From positions 24,528 to 88,527 of the forward strand of contig DJQB01000038.1 in the NCBI GenBank assembly GCA_002439875.1: a DNA stretch of 64,000 bases. The letters run 5' to 3'. Below the pieces are notes generated by a model. That model searched no databases, was not told the DNA's origin, and worked only from the letters and a program-made list of their open reading frames with translations. The position numbers and the translations under genes were made by a program. Origin of the DNA: Bacteroidales bacterium UBA6397. Its GTDB lineage: Bacteria; Bacteroidota; Bacteroidia; Bacteroidales; UBA932. Positions 34,946 through 44,489 of the stretch are shown here, one piece after another (within the stretch, counting starts at the first letter, position 1; every line of letters starts with the position of its first letter).

Positions 34946-35733
34946 TTCTTAGCCTCCTCATTAATCTCTTCCACCTCGTCTTCAGGTGGAGCCGGCTTGC
35001 AACACATCACGCAGACCTCATACAAGATAAGAAGCGGAGCCGCAGCGATCAGCATGGACATCGGGTCAGCCGGGGTGATGATGGCAGCAATGCAGAGAAT
35101 CACAACGATGGCATGCCTGCGATATTTTATCAGGGTATTTCTGGTGACTATCCCAAGTTTCGATAGGATCACAACCACGATAGGAAACTCAAACACAATT
35201 CCAAACGCCAATACAGTTGAAGTAAACATTGAAATGTATGAAGTCAAAGATATTGTGTTCATCACCTCGTCACTGATCTTGTAGCCCATGAAAAAGTTAA
35301 GCGAGATCGGCACGATAAGATAATAACCGATCACAAGCCCAAGATAGAAAAGAAACGAGGCCGAGAAAAAAGCCCCTCTGACCGCGCGTTTTTCATTCCT
35401 ATAGAGAGCCGGTGCGATGAACTTCCATATTTCGAAACAAATGTAAGGGAAGGAAAGGATGAATCCCAGTTCAAACGCGACACGAAGATGGACAAAGAAT
35501 TGCGCTGAAATCTCCAGATTGACCAGGGACATCTGGATGTCGCCCATCTTCAACCATCTGTAAATGAAGAAGTCGCTTCGAGTCGGAGCCAAAATGATGT
35601 CATCGAAGACCAGTGACTTGAAGCAGAAGACAATGACACTGACAAGCGTAATGACAAGCACTGAGCGGAACAAAGTTCCCCTCAGCACCTCAAGATGGTC
35701 CCAAAAGGACATCTCAGCGTCTCCGGCCGCCAT
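34942..35733 (-). CDS. tatC: Twin-arginine translocase subunit TatC
   Basis: A 263-residue inner-membrane protein, the signal-peptide receptor of the Tat export system for folded proteins. It begins MSFWDHLEVLRGTLFRS, the conserved cytoplasmic N-terminus, and has six hydrophobic helices. Motifs include FELGFILSFPYICFEIWKFIAPALYRNEKR (helix 2 and loop) and SLTSYISMFTSTVLAFGIVFEFPIVVVILSKLGIV. It overlaps tatA by one base at the start and the ABC-F gene by four bases at the end. No tatB is present nearby, which is normal for Bacteroidota. Confidence 0.96.
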   Translation of the reverse strand: MAAGDAEMSFWDHLEVLRGTLFRSVLVITLVSVIVFCFKSLVFDDIILAPTRSDFFIYRWLKMGDIQMSLVNLEISAQFFVHLRVAFELGFILSFPYICFEIWKFIAPALYRNEKRAVRGAFFSASFLFYLGLVIGYYLIVPISLNFFMGYKISDEVMNTISLTSYISMFTSTVLAFGIVFEFPIVVVILSKLGIVTRNTLIKYRRHAIVVILCIAAIITPADPMSMLIAAAPLLILYEVCVMCCKPAPPEDEVEEINEEAKK

Positions 35734-35972
35734 TATTTATTATCAATCTTCTCGATTTTGTCAGGAGTCTTGGCCGTGGAATTGAGATCCTTGTCAATGT
35801 CACTGATCTGGTTCTCAACCTCATTCATGCCTTGCTTGAAGCTCTTGACACCTTTTCCAAGGCCCTTCATGAGTTCAGGAATCTTTTTTCCACCAAAAAG
35901 GAGAATGATGACAAGGGCGATGATCACCACCTGCCAAGGACCTACAACGCCCAAAGGAACTATAAAAAACAT
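35733..35972 (-). CDS. tatA: Sec-independent translocase subunit TatA
   Basis: A 79-residue protein with a single N-terminal membrane helix (GPWQVVIIALVIILLFGGKKIPELMKGLGKGVKSFKQG), with the conserved FGGKKIPEL hinge and an amphipathic helix, then a charged tail. It forms the pore-like part of the Tat system with TatC. The gene is directly upstream of tatC with a one-base overlap. Confidence 0.96.
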   Translation of the reverse strand: MFFIVPLGVVGPWQVVIIALVIILLFGGKKIPELMKGLGKGVKSFKQGMNEVENQISDIDKDLNSTAKTPDKIEKIDNK

Positions 35973-36004
35973 AATCTAAAATTAAATTAATGTGTTATCA
36001 AAAT

Positions 36005-36418
36005 CTATCTGTCGTTTATGTGAGCCTCAATTGCTTTGACCAACTTTTCAGGGCAGCGTACCGGTCGTCCGGTCTCCTTGTTCAGGAAGCCGAGCGAGAC
36101 TCTGCCCTCCACGCAAAGTACACCGTCTTGATTATAAACCGCCTGCCTTACATAAAGCTTAGCCATCGGCACATCATCGATCATTGCTACAGCACGGACC
36201 ACATCCCCCATCCTGGCCGGATACCGATAACGGCATTCTACAGTAACGATCGGAATGGTCACGCCGTCCTCCTCGCATTTCTCTATCGGATAGCCGCAAT
36301 CGATCATCAGGCTGTTCCTCGCGCACTCAAAGTATCGGATGTAATTCGAGTGATGTACGATGCCCATCTGGTCGGTTTCGTAGTATCGGACTGGGAAAGA
36401 TGTCTCAGAATATACCAT
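36005..36418 (-). CDS. Acyl-CoA thioesterase, 4HBT/YbgC-type hotdog protein
   Basis: A 137-residue hotdog-fold thioesterase. The active-site motif VRYYETDQMGIVHHSNYIRYFECAR contains the catalytic Asp (about residue 16) of the 4-hydroxybenzoyl-CoA thioesterase family. It would hydrolyse acyl-CoA or acyl-ACP; the physiological substrate is not known. It follows valS by 36 bases and precedes tatA by 32 bases on the same strand. Confidence 0.9.
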   Translation of the reverse strand: MVYSETSFPVRYYETDQMGIVHHSNYIRYFECARNSLMIDCGYPIEKCEEDGVTIPIVTVECRYRYPARMGDVVRAVAMIDDVPMAKLYVRQAVYNQDGVLCVEGRVSLGFLNKETGRPVRCPEKLVKAIEAHINDR

Positions 36419-36454
36419 AACAAAAATGTTTACAATTACAACAAGTTTGTTTTA

Positions 36455-39118
36455 CTACTTATTTTTCAATGCGGCGAGAGCTTTTTCGTAGCTTTCTATC
36501 TTTGATAGGCTGTCTGCCTCCTTCTTGCGCTCCAAAGCCACGACTTTCTCAGGAGCATGGGCTACAAAGCTTTCATTTGACAGTTTCTTCCTCACAGATT
36601 CAAGAAAGCCACGCTGATGTTCCAGCTCGGTCTCGATCTTCCTGATCTCCTCCTCGACATCAACGAGCCCCTCAAGCGGAACAAAGAGTTCTACTGTACG
36701 GACAAGCAATGAGACACCGGCTGCATCACCGAAATCAGCAACATTCTCCACCGAAGAGATGTTGGCAAGCTTGGTAATCACAGGAAGCATATTCATTGGA
36801 AAATCACCCTTTACTTTCAAGGCCAGACTCTCCTTTGGTGAGAGGTTCTTCTGCTGACGGATTCCACGGATTCCGTTCACAGCCTCCTGGGCGATTCCGA
36901 ACTCTTCGATGACTTTTTCATCGGCAGAGCCTGCCTTAGGAGTTGGTTGGTACATGATGGTCTCCCCTTCCTTACGCTCAGCCATGGACTGCCAAAGTTC
37001 CTCCGTGATGAACGGCATCACTGGATGAATCATCTTCAGCAACTTTTCAAAGAATATGATGGTGGCGTCATACGTTGCCTTGTCGATGCTCTCACCATAT
37101 GTCGGCTTGACGGACTCAAGATACCATGCACAGTACTCATCCCAGAAAAGCTTATAGATGCTCATTAAGGCATCTGATATTCTGAACTTGGAATAATGGT
37201 CCTCGACCGAAAGAATCGTCTGATTTAACTTATTCTCGAACCAATTTACTGCCAAGTCATTAACTTCACTTTGCTGAAGCTTTTCATCAACCGTCCAGCC
37301 TTGTACAAGACGGAATGAGTTCCAGATTTTGTTACAGAAATTTCTTCCCTGCTCAACCTGTGACTCATCATAGAAAATGTCGTTGCCGGCTGACGAGCAA
37401 AGAAGCATGCCAATCCTCACGGCATCGGCTCCATACTTGGCGATGAGGTCAAGTGGATCCGGGGAGTTGCCGAGGGTCTTTGACATCTTCCTGCCAAGCT
37501 TGTCGCGGACGATTCCCGTGAAGTAAACGTTGCGGAAAGGGATGTCGTTCATGAACTCGTCCCCTGCCATGATCATCCTGGCGACCCAGAAGAATATGAT
37601 ATCCGGACCAGTAACCAAATCATTTGTAGGATAGTAATAAGAAAGATCCTTGTTCGGCACGCGCTCCGGATGTCCAGGTTTCTGAGGATCGAACACGGAG
37701 ATCGGCCAGAGCCAGCTGGAGAACCATGTGTCGAGCACATCGTCATCCTGCCTGAGGTCAGCGGCTGTTAGAGACGGATTGATCTTCTGAGCAGCGGCAA
37801 GAGCCTTCTCTGGAGTCTCCTCGACGACAATCTGTCCGTCAGGAAGATAGTATGCCGGGATCCTCTGTCCCCACCAAAGCTGACGGGAGATGCACCAGTC
37901 GTGGGCGTTCTCCATCCAATGACGGTAGGTGTTGCGGTACTTGTCAGGAATAAACTTTATCTTGCCGGACTCGACACTTTCAAGAGCCTTGGCCGCAAGA
38001 TCTTCCATCTTCAGGAACCACTGTGCGGAGAGCTTAGGCTCGATGACGGCATTGGTTCTTTCTGAATATCCCACCGGTGAGGTGTATTCCTCCACCTTGA
38101 CAAGATTGCCGGACTCCTCCAACATCTTGACAATCTTCTTTCTGGCATCAAAGCGATCCTCTCCGACCAGAATCTGAGCCTTCTCATTCAGACGCCCGTG
38201 GTCATCGATGATGTCCAAGACAGGAAGATTGTGGCGAAGGCCAATCTCGTAGTCGTGGGCATCGTGTGCAGGAGTTACCTTTAGGCATCCTGTTCCGAAA
38301 TCCATCTCGACATAGCTATCTTCAATGACGGGAATCTCTCTATTAATCAGAGGAATAAGCACTTTCTTACCTTTCAGCCAATGATGCCTCTCATCGGCTG
38401 GATTCACGCAAATCGCAGCGTCAGCCATGATTGTCTCCGGACGGGTTGTGGCAATCACAAGATACTTGTCGGTCGGATTGCCGTTGCCGTCGGAAACATA
38501 ATATTTAAGGTGATAGAAATGGCTCTTGGTGTCTCTGTGGATGACCTCGTCGTCACTGATCGCAGTCAGAGCGACAGGATCCCAGTTGACCATGCGCACA
38601 CCTCTATATATCATCCCTTTCTTGTAGAAGTAGCAGAATGTGGCGATCACAGCGTCAGAAAGCTCAGGCTCCATCGTGAACCTCGTGCGGTCCCAGTCAC
38701 AGGAAGCACCCAACTTGCGAAGCTGATTGAGAATGATCCCGCCGTGTTCCTCTTTCCACTCCCAGGCATGTTTCATAAACTCCTCACGGGTAAGGTCTTC
38801 CTTTGATATTCCCATACCCTTGAGCTTGGCGACCACCTTGCTTTCCGTGGCGATGGAGGCGTGGTCGGTACCTGGAACCCAGCAGGCGTTCTTGCCATCC
38901 ATCCTGGCCTTGCGAATCAACACATCATTCAATGTGTTGTTCAGCACGTGGCCCATGTGAAGGATTCCCGTCACGTTTGGCGGCGGAATGACTATCGTGT
39001 AAGGCTCTTTATCATTTGGTTCAGAGTGGAAGCATTTATGCTCGGCCCACCATGCATACCATTTGTCTTCAACTTCCGCCGGATTGTACTTTGCGGAAAG
39101 CTCTTTTTTCTCGCTCAT
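36455..39118 (-). CDS. valS: Valyl-tRNA synthetase
   Basis: An 887-residue class I aminoacyl-tRNA synthetase that charges tRNA-Val. It shows the HIGH motif as PPPNVTGILHMGH (about 45-57), the WCISRQLWWGQRIPAYY block, the editing domain (TTRPETIMADAAICVNP) and the KMSKS motif as KMSKTLGN. The C-terminal coiled-coil arm is EIRKIETELEHQRGFLESVRKKL. The open frame reaches a TTG at 39139, but the -7 box at 39146-39153 puts the transcript start there, so the ATG at 39118 (MSEKKELSAKYN) is used. First gene of a long minus-strand run. Confidence 0.97.
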   Translation of the reverse strand: MSEKKELSAKYNPAEVEDKWYAWWAEHKCFHSEPNDKEPYTIVIPPPNVTGILHMGHVLNNTLNDVLIRKARMDGKNACWVPGTDHASIATESKVVAKLKGMGISKEDLTREEFMKHAWEWKEEHGGIILNQLRKLGASCDWDRTRFTMEPELSDAVIATFCYFYKKGMIYRGVRMVNWDPVALTAISDDEVIHRDTKSHFYHLKYYVSDGNGNPTDKYLVIATTRPETIMADAAICVNPADERHHWLKGKKVLIPLINREIPVIEDSYVEMDFGTGCLKVTPAHDAHDYEIGLRHNLPVLDIIDDHGRLNEKAQILVGEDRFDARKKIVKMLEESGNLVKVEEYTSPVGYSERTNAVIEPKLSAQWFLKMEDLAAKALESVESGKIKFIPDKYRNTYRHWMENAHDWCISRQLWWGQRIPAYYLPDGQIVVEETPEKALAAAQKINPSLTAADLRQDDDVLDTWFSSWLWPISVFDPQKPGHPERVPNKDLSYYYPTNDLVTGPDIIFFWVARMIMAGDEFMNDIPFRNVYFTGIVRDKLGRKMSKTLGNSPDPLDLIAKYGADAVRIGMLLCSSAGNDIFYDESQVEQGRNFCNKIWNSFRLVQGWTVDEKLQQSEVNDLAVNWFENKLNQTILSVEDHYSKFRISDALMSIYKLFWDEYCAWYLESVKPTYGESIDKATYDATIIFFEKLLKMIHPVMPFITEELWQSMAERKEGETIMYQPTPKAGSADEKVIEEFGIAQEAVNGIRGIRQQKNLSPKESLALKVKGDFPMNMLPVITKLANISSVENVADFGDAAGVSLLVRTVELFVPLEGLVDVEEEIRKIETELEHQRGFLESVRKKLSNESFVAHAPEKVVALERKKEADSLSKIESYEKALAALKNK

Positions 39119-39141
39119 ATTCTCGCTTATAATATACAAAG

Positions 39142-39174
39142 TTTACAAAGATAGCACAATTTTCACTAAATTTG
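39142..39174 (+). promoter_or_regulatory. Promoter of the DUF3467-kdsC-maf operon
   Basis: TTTA at 39142-39145, 21-base spacer, TAAATTTG at 39167-39174; ATG at 39196. It overlaps the divergent valS promoter. Confidence 0.6.
39146..39153 (-). promoter_or_regulatory. -7 box for valS
   Basis: Minus-strand TATCTTTG 28 bases upstream of the valS ATG. No clear -33 box. The two divergent promoters share about 10 bases. Confidence 0.5.
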
Positions 39175-39195
39175 CCTTAAAAATACACACATACT

Positions 39196-39525
39196 ATGGA
39201 AGAGAAGAAAGAAATAAGTCTGGAAATCCGTCCGGAAGTGGCAAAGGGCACATATTCAAACCTTGCAATAATCACGCACTCGCACAGTGAGTTCATCATC
39301 GACTTCGCCACCATCCTACCCGGATTGCCAAAGCCCGACATCAGCAACCGTATCGTGATGACTCCGGAGCACGCAAAGAGGCTTCTCAACGCCTTGATGG
39401 ATAATGTCACAAAATTCGAATCTCAATTCGGTCTCATCAATCTCGGCGGAGGACAAGCCCAACAAGGCGGCACATTCAACCTCGGTGATCTCCCTCAATT
39501 CGGTCCTAACGGAGCCAAATCATAA
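39196..39525 (+). CDS. DUF3467 family protein
   Basis: A 109-residue protein: SLEIRPEVAKGTYSNLAIITHSHSEFIIDFATILPGLPKPDISNRIVMTPEHAKRLLNAL is the DUF3467 signature, small proteins found through bacteria with no established function. The C-terminus is glycine- and glutamine-rich. No signal peptide. Its TAA overlaps the ATG of the KdsC-type phosphatase gene, so the two are translationally coupled. Confidence 0.9.
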   Translation: MEEKKEISLEIRPEVAKGTYSNLAIITHSHSEFIIDFATILPGLPKPDISNRIVMTPEHAKRLLNALMDNVTKFESQFGLINLGGGQAQQGGTFNLGDLPQFGPNGAKS

Positions 39526-40049
39526 TGACTGATCTCAAGGACATCAAGGCATTCGCGTTCGACATTGACGGCGTGATGACGGATGGCGGGATACTCGCCG
39601 ACCTTGAAGGGCAGCTCTACAGGACTTTCGATGCAAAAGACGGTTTCGCCGTAAGGATGGCCTGTTTGAACGGATTTCCTGTCGGAGTGATCACAGGAGG
39701 ACGATCACAGAGCATCAGGGCAAGGTTCAACTGCAACGGCATCAAACCTGAGGACATCTATCTTGGCTCAAGGAACAAGATCGAAGACTTCAAGGACTTC
39801 TGCAAAAGACATCGCTTAAAGCACGAAGAAGTGATGTACTTCGGTGATGACATCCCGGACATAGAGGTCATCATGGCTGCCGGAATCGGAGTCTGTCCAA
39901 GTGATGCGGTCGATGAAGTCAAGGAAGCGGCTGACATCATCTCCGGTCGTCCTGGCGGAAAGGCCTGCGTGCGCGAATATATGGAAAAGACGATGAAAGC
40001 GCAAGGACGTTGGGTCTTCGACGCGATAGCCTACAAGGAAAAATTCTAA
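39525..40049 (+). CDS. KDO-8-phosphate phosphatase, HAD family (KdsC-type)
   Basis: A 174-residue C0-type HAD phosphatase without a cap domain. AFDIDGVMTDG carries the nucleophile D13 and acid/base D15, VITGGRS is motif II, the motif III lysine is in the SRNKIEDF region, and GDDIPDIEVIMAAGIGVCP is motif IV. This pattern belongs to KdsC enzymes that dephosphorylate KDO-8-phosphate for lipopolysaccharide. No kdsA, kdsB or kdsD lies nearby, so assignment rests on the family. It starts within the preceding stop codon and is followed by maf after 13 bases. Confidence 0.88.
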   Translation: MTDLKDIKAFAFDIDGVMTDGGILADLEGQLYRTFDAKDGFAVRMACLNGFPVGVITGGRSQSIRARFNCNGIKPEDIYLGSRNKIEDFKDFCKRHRLKHEEVMYFGDDIPDIEVIMAAGIGVCPSDAVDEVKEAADIISGRPGGKACVREYMEKTMKAQGRWVFDAIAYKEKF

Positions 40050-40062
40050 AGGTTTTCTGAAT

Positions 40063-40647
40063 ATGGACACTCACGGGAAGAGAATAATTCTGGCTTCAAA
40101 CTCACCTCGCCGACGCGAATTGCTTGCGGGACTTGACATCGACTTCACTGTGGACTCTGGCACATCGTTCATAGAGGAATATTCCCTTGACACCCCGCAT
40201 GTTAAAGTGCCCGAATTGATGTCTGAGGGAAAGTCTTTGGGCTTTCATAGGGAACTTGGACCTGAAGAGATTCTCGTCACCTCGGACACGATGGTCCTGT
40301 GCGGGGCCGAGATTCTCGGCAAACCTAACGACAGGGCTGACGCGGTAAGGATGCTGAGACTGCTTTCCGGACGTGAGCATCAGGTCATAACAGCCGTGAC
40401 CATCCGTGACCGCCACAAGGCAAAGACTTTCTCCGTCACTTCCGATGTCCATTTCAAAAATCTGTCCGACAATGAGATAAACTACTACATCGACAACTTC
40501 AAGCCTTTCGACAAGGCCGGTGCCTACGGCATTCAGGAATGGATAGGCTACATCGGAATCACCAGAATCGAGGGATCGTTCTACAATGTGATGGGCTTCC
40601 CTACACAAAGATTCTACGAGGAACTTCAGGATTTCTTGAATCAATGA
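40063..40647 (+). CDS. maf: Maf family nucleotide pyrophosphatase
   Basis: A 194-residue Maf/Ham1-fold enzyme that hydrolyses non-canonical or excess nucleoside triphosphates (dTTP/UTP type in this subfamily). The signature is ILASNSPRRRELLAGL, followed by VTSDTMVLCGAEILGKP and DKAGAYGIQEWIGYIGITRIEGSFYNVMGFP. Length is normal. It is part of the DUF3467-kdsC operon, and its TGA overlaps the ATG of the next lipoprotein gene. Confidence 0.94.
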   Translation: MDTHGKRIILASNSPRRRELLAGLDIDFTVDSGTSFIEEYSLDTPHVKVPELMSEGKSLGFHRELGPEEILVTSDTMVLCGAEILGKPNDRADAVRMLRLLSGREHQVITAVTIRDRHKAKTFSVTSDVHFKNLSDNEINYYIDNFKPFDKAGAYGIQEWIGYIGITRIEGSFYNVMGFPTQRFYEELQDFLNQ

Positions 40648-41594
40648 TTAAGTCAACTCTCCAACAAATCTTGCCAAAGGCTTCAACAGCATCGCTTGCA
40701 TTTTGTGCGATGCTTGTGTCGCTTGTGTGCGGATGCAACTCGGAGACATTTGTCGATCCGATCAGACCATCTGTCAGGGATCTTACTGTCGCGGAAGACG
40801 GAGACTCAGCCAAAGTGCGTTTCAAGACAGATGATTGGCGTGTGTATTCTGTCCGTGTCAACGGTGGCGATAGTTGGTGTTCTGACCCCAGTTCCGAAAT
40901 TACTGAGACTGTTGATGGCAAGACGAAACTGATGATAAATGGGTTCACGATGTTCTACAAAAAGTCATCCGAACGGGAACTGACCATGTTCTTCCAGCCA
41001 AACTTTTCTGATTCAGACATTAAAGTTGATGTAGCCATCGCCTCTACATTTGAATATGATACCTTGACAGTAACACAGCCTCGCAGTTCAGGCTATGAAT
41101 TGGAAAGAATCGAATGGAACGAGCCGGCGGTAAGGACTTTCCCCGAATATGAGAAAGGCTGGGGACCCCTGTCTTACAAGAATGAGAGCACCGACACATT
41201 GCGTGTCAAGATGAAAGCGTTTGCCGGAGCCTCCAGGCAGGTGACTTTCTCGGACGATTCCGGATTCGGGCTTTATTGCGGAGACTTCAGAGTACCAATA
41301 CCTGACGGAGCACTGAACGATGAAGCACTCGGTTTCAACAAGCAAGAGACTGCCATCTATAGTTACGACTCAAATGAATACACGCTTGAGGATGACAGAG
41401 AAATTACAATGGAATTTCCTCCAACCGGAAAATTTTCTCTGTACTATAACATACTTTGGAACATTGACACCTACTCTACCTGTTACTCCATGTTCCTCAG
41501 AAACAAGGCCACGGGCAAGATTGTGGAGATCAAAGGAAAGTTTTCGAGCAAGTCTCCAAATGGAGTGTTCACCTTATATGTTGAGAAGCGATGA
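40644..41594 (+). CDS. Lipoprotein of unknown function
   Basis: A 316-residue protein that I do not recognise. The start at 40644 (MIKSTLQQIL) overlaps the maf stop by four bases. An extended signal peptide ends in SLVCGC with lipobox Cys31. The mature part is beta-rich, with an Ig-like feel at the start (VRDLTVAEDGDSAKVRFKTDDWRVYSVRV). It also contains SYELERIEW-like and NEPAVRTFPEYEKGWGP segments, and no membrane helix. It overlaps the next gene (PagL-like) by four bases, so the two proteins are very likely made together, perhaps as an outer-membrane protein with a lipoprotein partner (inference). Confidence 0.75.
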   Translation: MIKSTLQQILPKASTASLAFCAMLVSLVCGCNSETFVDPIRPSVRDLTVAEDGDSAKVRFKTDDWRVYSVRVNGGDSWCSDPSSEITETVDGKTKLMINGFTMFYKKSSERELTMFFQPNFSDSDIKVDVAIASTFEYDTLTVTQPRSSGYELERIEWNEPAVRTFPEYEKGWGPLSYKNESTDTLRVKMKAFAGASRQVTFSDDSGFGLYCGDFRVPIPDGALNDEALGFNKQETAIYSYDSNEYTLEDDREITMEFPPTGKFSLYYNILWNIDTYSTCYSMFLRNKATGKIVEIKGKFSSKSPNGVFTLYVEKR

Positions 41595-42826
41595 ACGCAA
41601 GGATATTCATAAAGCCCATTCTGACAGTTGTGGCACTCGCCGTCGCGCTGACGGCAGCCGGGCATCCGGCGGACAGTTCTAAGGTCACGCACAGGATCGG
41701 CGTGAATGTCCGCCCTGCCTACATTCTTCCCACACACCGGTTTTTCAGAGGAGAAAACGCTCTTGGAAAGCGGTTGGACAAGAGCGGTTCCGTGCACCTG
41801 CAATATTCATTCTCATTCCCTTCTGACAGCCGCTACGGCAGGATGTTTCCGACTGCCTACCAAGGGATAGGGGTGGCGTGGAACACTTTCTTCGACAAAA
41901 ACGAGATCGGCAATCCGGCCGCTGTCTATGCGTTCCAAGGAGCCACACTGGCGCGATTGTCACCTAAACTATCGTTGGACTATGAATGGAATTTCGGACT
42001 GTCTTTCGGATGGCATCCCTACGATCCTAACGGAGACCTGTACCCGGAATTCCCCAACGAGCGCAATCTGGTAGTCGGCTCAAGGGTGAACGCCTACATC
42101 AACTTCGGAGTGCTTTTCAAATGGGACATGTCCCCGGATTGGTCAGTGTCGGGAGGAATTGATCTGACTCATTTTTCCAACGGCAACACAAGTTACCCCA
42201 ACGCAGGAGTCAACACCGTCGGCCTTAGAATAGGAGCGGCAAGGTATTTCGGTCCAGAGCGAAGGACCAACCTGACAAGATCCGGACGTTCGTATGAATA
42301 TGACAACGTAAAACCATACAGAAGAATGACCTATGATGTCATCCTCTATGGAGCAGCCAGGGCAAAGGGTCTCATCTGGGAAGACACGCCATATATCGCC
42401 GAAGGTATGTTCGGGGTCATAGGCCTGAACATCAACCCATTGTACCGTGTGAAAAAATTCTTCAGGGCCGGAGCTTCGCTTGATGTCCAGTACGATGAAA
42501 GTGCTAATGTCAGTGATCATGTTGCAGGAATAGGCGATGATGGCAACATCAAATTCTTTCGTCCCCCTCTTGGCGAACAGTTAGGGGTCGGCCTCTCCAT
42601 TAGGGTTGAATTTGTCATGCCAATCTTCTCTGTCAACATCGGTTTCGGACGTAACGTCATCTACAAAGGAGACGAACTTAAGGGATTCTACCAAACTCTT
42701 GCCCTAAAGGCAGACATCTATAGAAATCTGTTCCTTCACATCGGCTACAAGCTTCACGATTTCCACGATCCAAACAATCTGATGCTCGGACTCGGTTGGC
42801 GCTTCGGAAACCACAAATCTCACTAA
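41591..42826 (+). CDS. PagL-like acyloxyacyl hydrolase family outer-membrane protein
   Basis: A 411-residue protein with a signal peptide (MNARIFIKPILTVVALAVALTAAG) and a beta-barrel pattern of alternating residues. The sequence IDLTHFSNGNTSYPNAGVNTVGLRIG matches the His-Ser-containing PagL active-site motif (H-x-S-N-G). It is therefore placed with lipid A 3-O-deacylases, which remove an acyl chain from lipid A in the outer membrane. It is over twice as long as proteobacterial PagL, as is usual for Bacteroidota members, so activity is less certain. Coupled by overlap to the upstream lipoprotein gene; the dextran-locus regulator begins eight bases after it. Confidence 0.82.
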   Translation: MNARIFIKPILTVVALAVALTAAGHPADSSKVTHRIGVNVRPAYILPTHRFFRGENALGKRLDKSGSVHLQYSFSFPSDSRYGRMFPTAYQGIGVAWNTFFDKNEIGNPAAVYAFQGATLARLSPKLSLDYEWNFGLSFGWHPYDPNGDLYPEFPNERNLVVGSRVNAYINFGVLFKWDMSPDWSVSGGIDLTHFSNGNTSYPNAGVNTVGLRIGAARYFGPERRTNLTRSGRSYEYDNVKPYRRMTYDVILYGAARAKGLIWEDTPYIAEGMFGVIGLNINPLYRVKKFFRAGASLDVQYDESANVSDHVAGIGDDGNIKFFRPPLGEQLGVGLSIRVEFVMPIFSVNIGFGRNVIYKGDELKGFYQTLALKADIYRNLFLHIGYKLHDFHDPNNLMLGLGWRFGNHKSH

Positions 42827-42833
42827 AACAATT

Positions 42834-44489
42834 ATGATGTCAGACTGGGTAAAAGACACAGAGGGACACGCGATTATTAAGGTCCTTGCAGCATTTTGGC
42901 TGGTTGCGTTCATAGGGCTAATACCGCAAGGTTGCGCCAAAACAGATGGCGGAGACAATAAAAGGATGCTTGAAGCCCTCGACAGAACAATAGCCGAAAG
43001 GGACATCTATGAAAGAATCAAACTTGAACGGATAGACTCGATAAAAGCGGAAATCAGGCCGGGCATCTCTGACAGCCTGAAATACGAAATCTATGACAGA
43101 CTTTTCGATGAATATTACCAATATGACATCGACTCTGCCATATTCTACGCGCGAGAGAAACTCTCTTCTGCTAAAAGATCCGGATCGGGCCGGCATCGCA
43201 ACGACGTGATCATCGATGCGGAGATGGACATCGCCTCAAGGTATACCCTTTCAGGCATGTTTCTGGAGGCTTCGGACATCATGAACGACTTGGAGCCTGA
43301 ATCCATGCCAAGGCACCTAATGTTGAGATATTTACAGATCTGCAACAATTTGTACGGGAACATGGCTAGATTGTCCGACGATCCTGTCATCAAGCAGGAT
43401 TACATCAAGAAACGGGATTCTTTCAGGAATGAACTGTACAGAAATCTAAGCGATGACGACCTTTTCAAACTCTACGTCTGGTCTGACATTGAGATCGACA
43501 AAGGCAACCCGCAGCCAATCCTGGACTCTCTACTTACTGTCCGTTCTTCCGGAGTATTGGATGTACACGAAAGAGCGATAGTCAGTTACATCGCATCAAT
43601 CGCGTCACGCATGTGTGGAAGGGACTCCGAAGCCATCGGTCTCCTCGCGGAAAGCGCAGCCTATGACCTACGGACACCGGTCAAAGAATACAAGTCTCTC
43701 TACGAACTCGCCGGGGTTCTGTACCGCGAAGGCGACATCAAAAGGGCCTACCGTTATGTGAACCAATCGATAAGGGACGCCATGGCCGCCAACGCCAGCA
43801 TAAACGTGCAGGCCATAAACTCTATGTTGCCTCTAATCACCGAGACCTATGACATCCAGATGCACAACAGGCGCAAACAACTCTACGTCATATTGTTTGT
43901 CATAAGTTCCATGCTCCTTTCGCTCGTCATCGCGGTGCAGTACATGATCAGAAGCCACCGTAAAGTGGCTGTCGCCAATGCGAGACTCAAGGAATATGTG
44001 AACCTCCTCCAAGAATCCAATGACATCAAAGAGCAATATTTGGGAATATATCTGGATATGTGCTCAGACTACATTGCCGGTCTGGAGAGATACCGATCCA
44101 AACTACGCAGGGCGGCGAAGGATGGAGGCTTCGGTGAGGTGATGGAGAACCTGAAGTCCACCGAGTTCATCGACAAGGAATTGGAAGGCTTCTACGTACG
44201 ATTCGACGAATCTTTCCTGACCCTGTTCCCAGACTTTGTGGAACGGCTGAACTCCCTTCTCCAGAAAGACAGGAGGTTTGATGTGAGAGGTAAGAACGGA
44301 ATACTCACGACAGAGCTACGGGTAGCCGCGCTGATACGTCTTGGAGTCACCGATTCCACAAAAATCGCCCACTTTCTCAGAAGGTCGGTATCCACGATTT
44401 ACAATTACCGTGTCAAGATGAGAAACTCAGCCGCTTCCAGCCGTGAAGACTTCGAGAAGCAAATCATGAGCATTGGAAGGATCTCTTGA
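42834..44489 (+). CDS. SusR-like membrane-spanning transcriptional regulator (DUF6377 type)
   Basis: A 551-residue regulator. The N-terminal hydrophobic segment (about 14-32) exports the sensor part. Residues about 40-340 are helical and TPR-like (YDRLFDEYYQYDIDSAIFYAREKL; ELAGVLYREGDIKRAYRYVNQSI). A single membrane helix follows (about 350-372, LYVILFVISSMLLSLVIAVQ), then a helical linker and a C-terminal helix-turn-helix (LRVAALIRLGVTDSTKIAHFLRRSVSTIYNYRVKM, about 500-540). This is the layout of SusR, which senses maltose in the Bacteroides sus operon, and of the regulator beside the known dextran locus of B. thetaiotaomicron. It most likely senses an alpha-gluco-oligosaccharide in the periplasm and switches on the susC operon 175 bases downstream. 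Confidence 0.85.
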   Translation: MMSDWVKDTEGHAIIKVLAAFWLVAFIGLIPQGCAKTDGGDNKRMLEALDRTIAERDIYERIKLERIDSIKAEIRPGISDSLKYEIYDRLFDEYYQYDIDSAIFYAREKLSSAKRSGSGRHRNDVIIDAEMDIASRYTLSGMFLEASDIMNDLEPESMPRHLMLRYLQICNNLYGNMARLSDDPVIKQDYIKKRDSFRNELYRNLSDDDLFKLYVWSDIEIDKGNPQPILDSLLTVRSSGVLDVHERAIVSYIASIASRMCGRDSEAIGLLAESAAYDLRTPVKEYKSLYELAGVLYREGDIKRAYRYVNQSIRDAMAANASINVQAINSMLPLITETYDIQMHNRRKQLYVILFVISSMLLSLVIAVQYMIRSHRKVAVANARLKEYVNLLQESNDIKEQYLGIYLDMCSDYIAGLERYRSKLRRAAKDGGFGEVMENLKSTEFIDKELEGFYVRFDESFLTLFPDFVERLNSLLQKDRRFDVRGKNGILTTELRVAALIRLGVTDSTKIAHFLRRSVSTIYNYRVKMRNSAASSREDFEKQIMSIGRIS

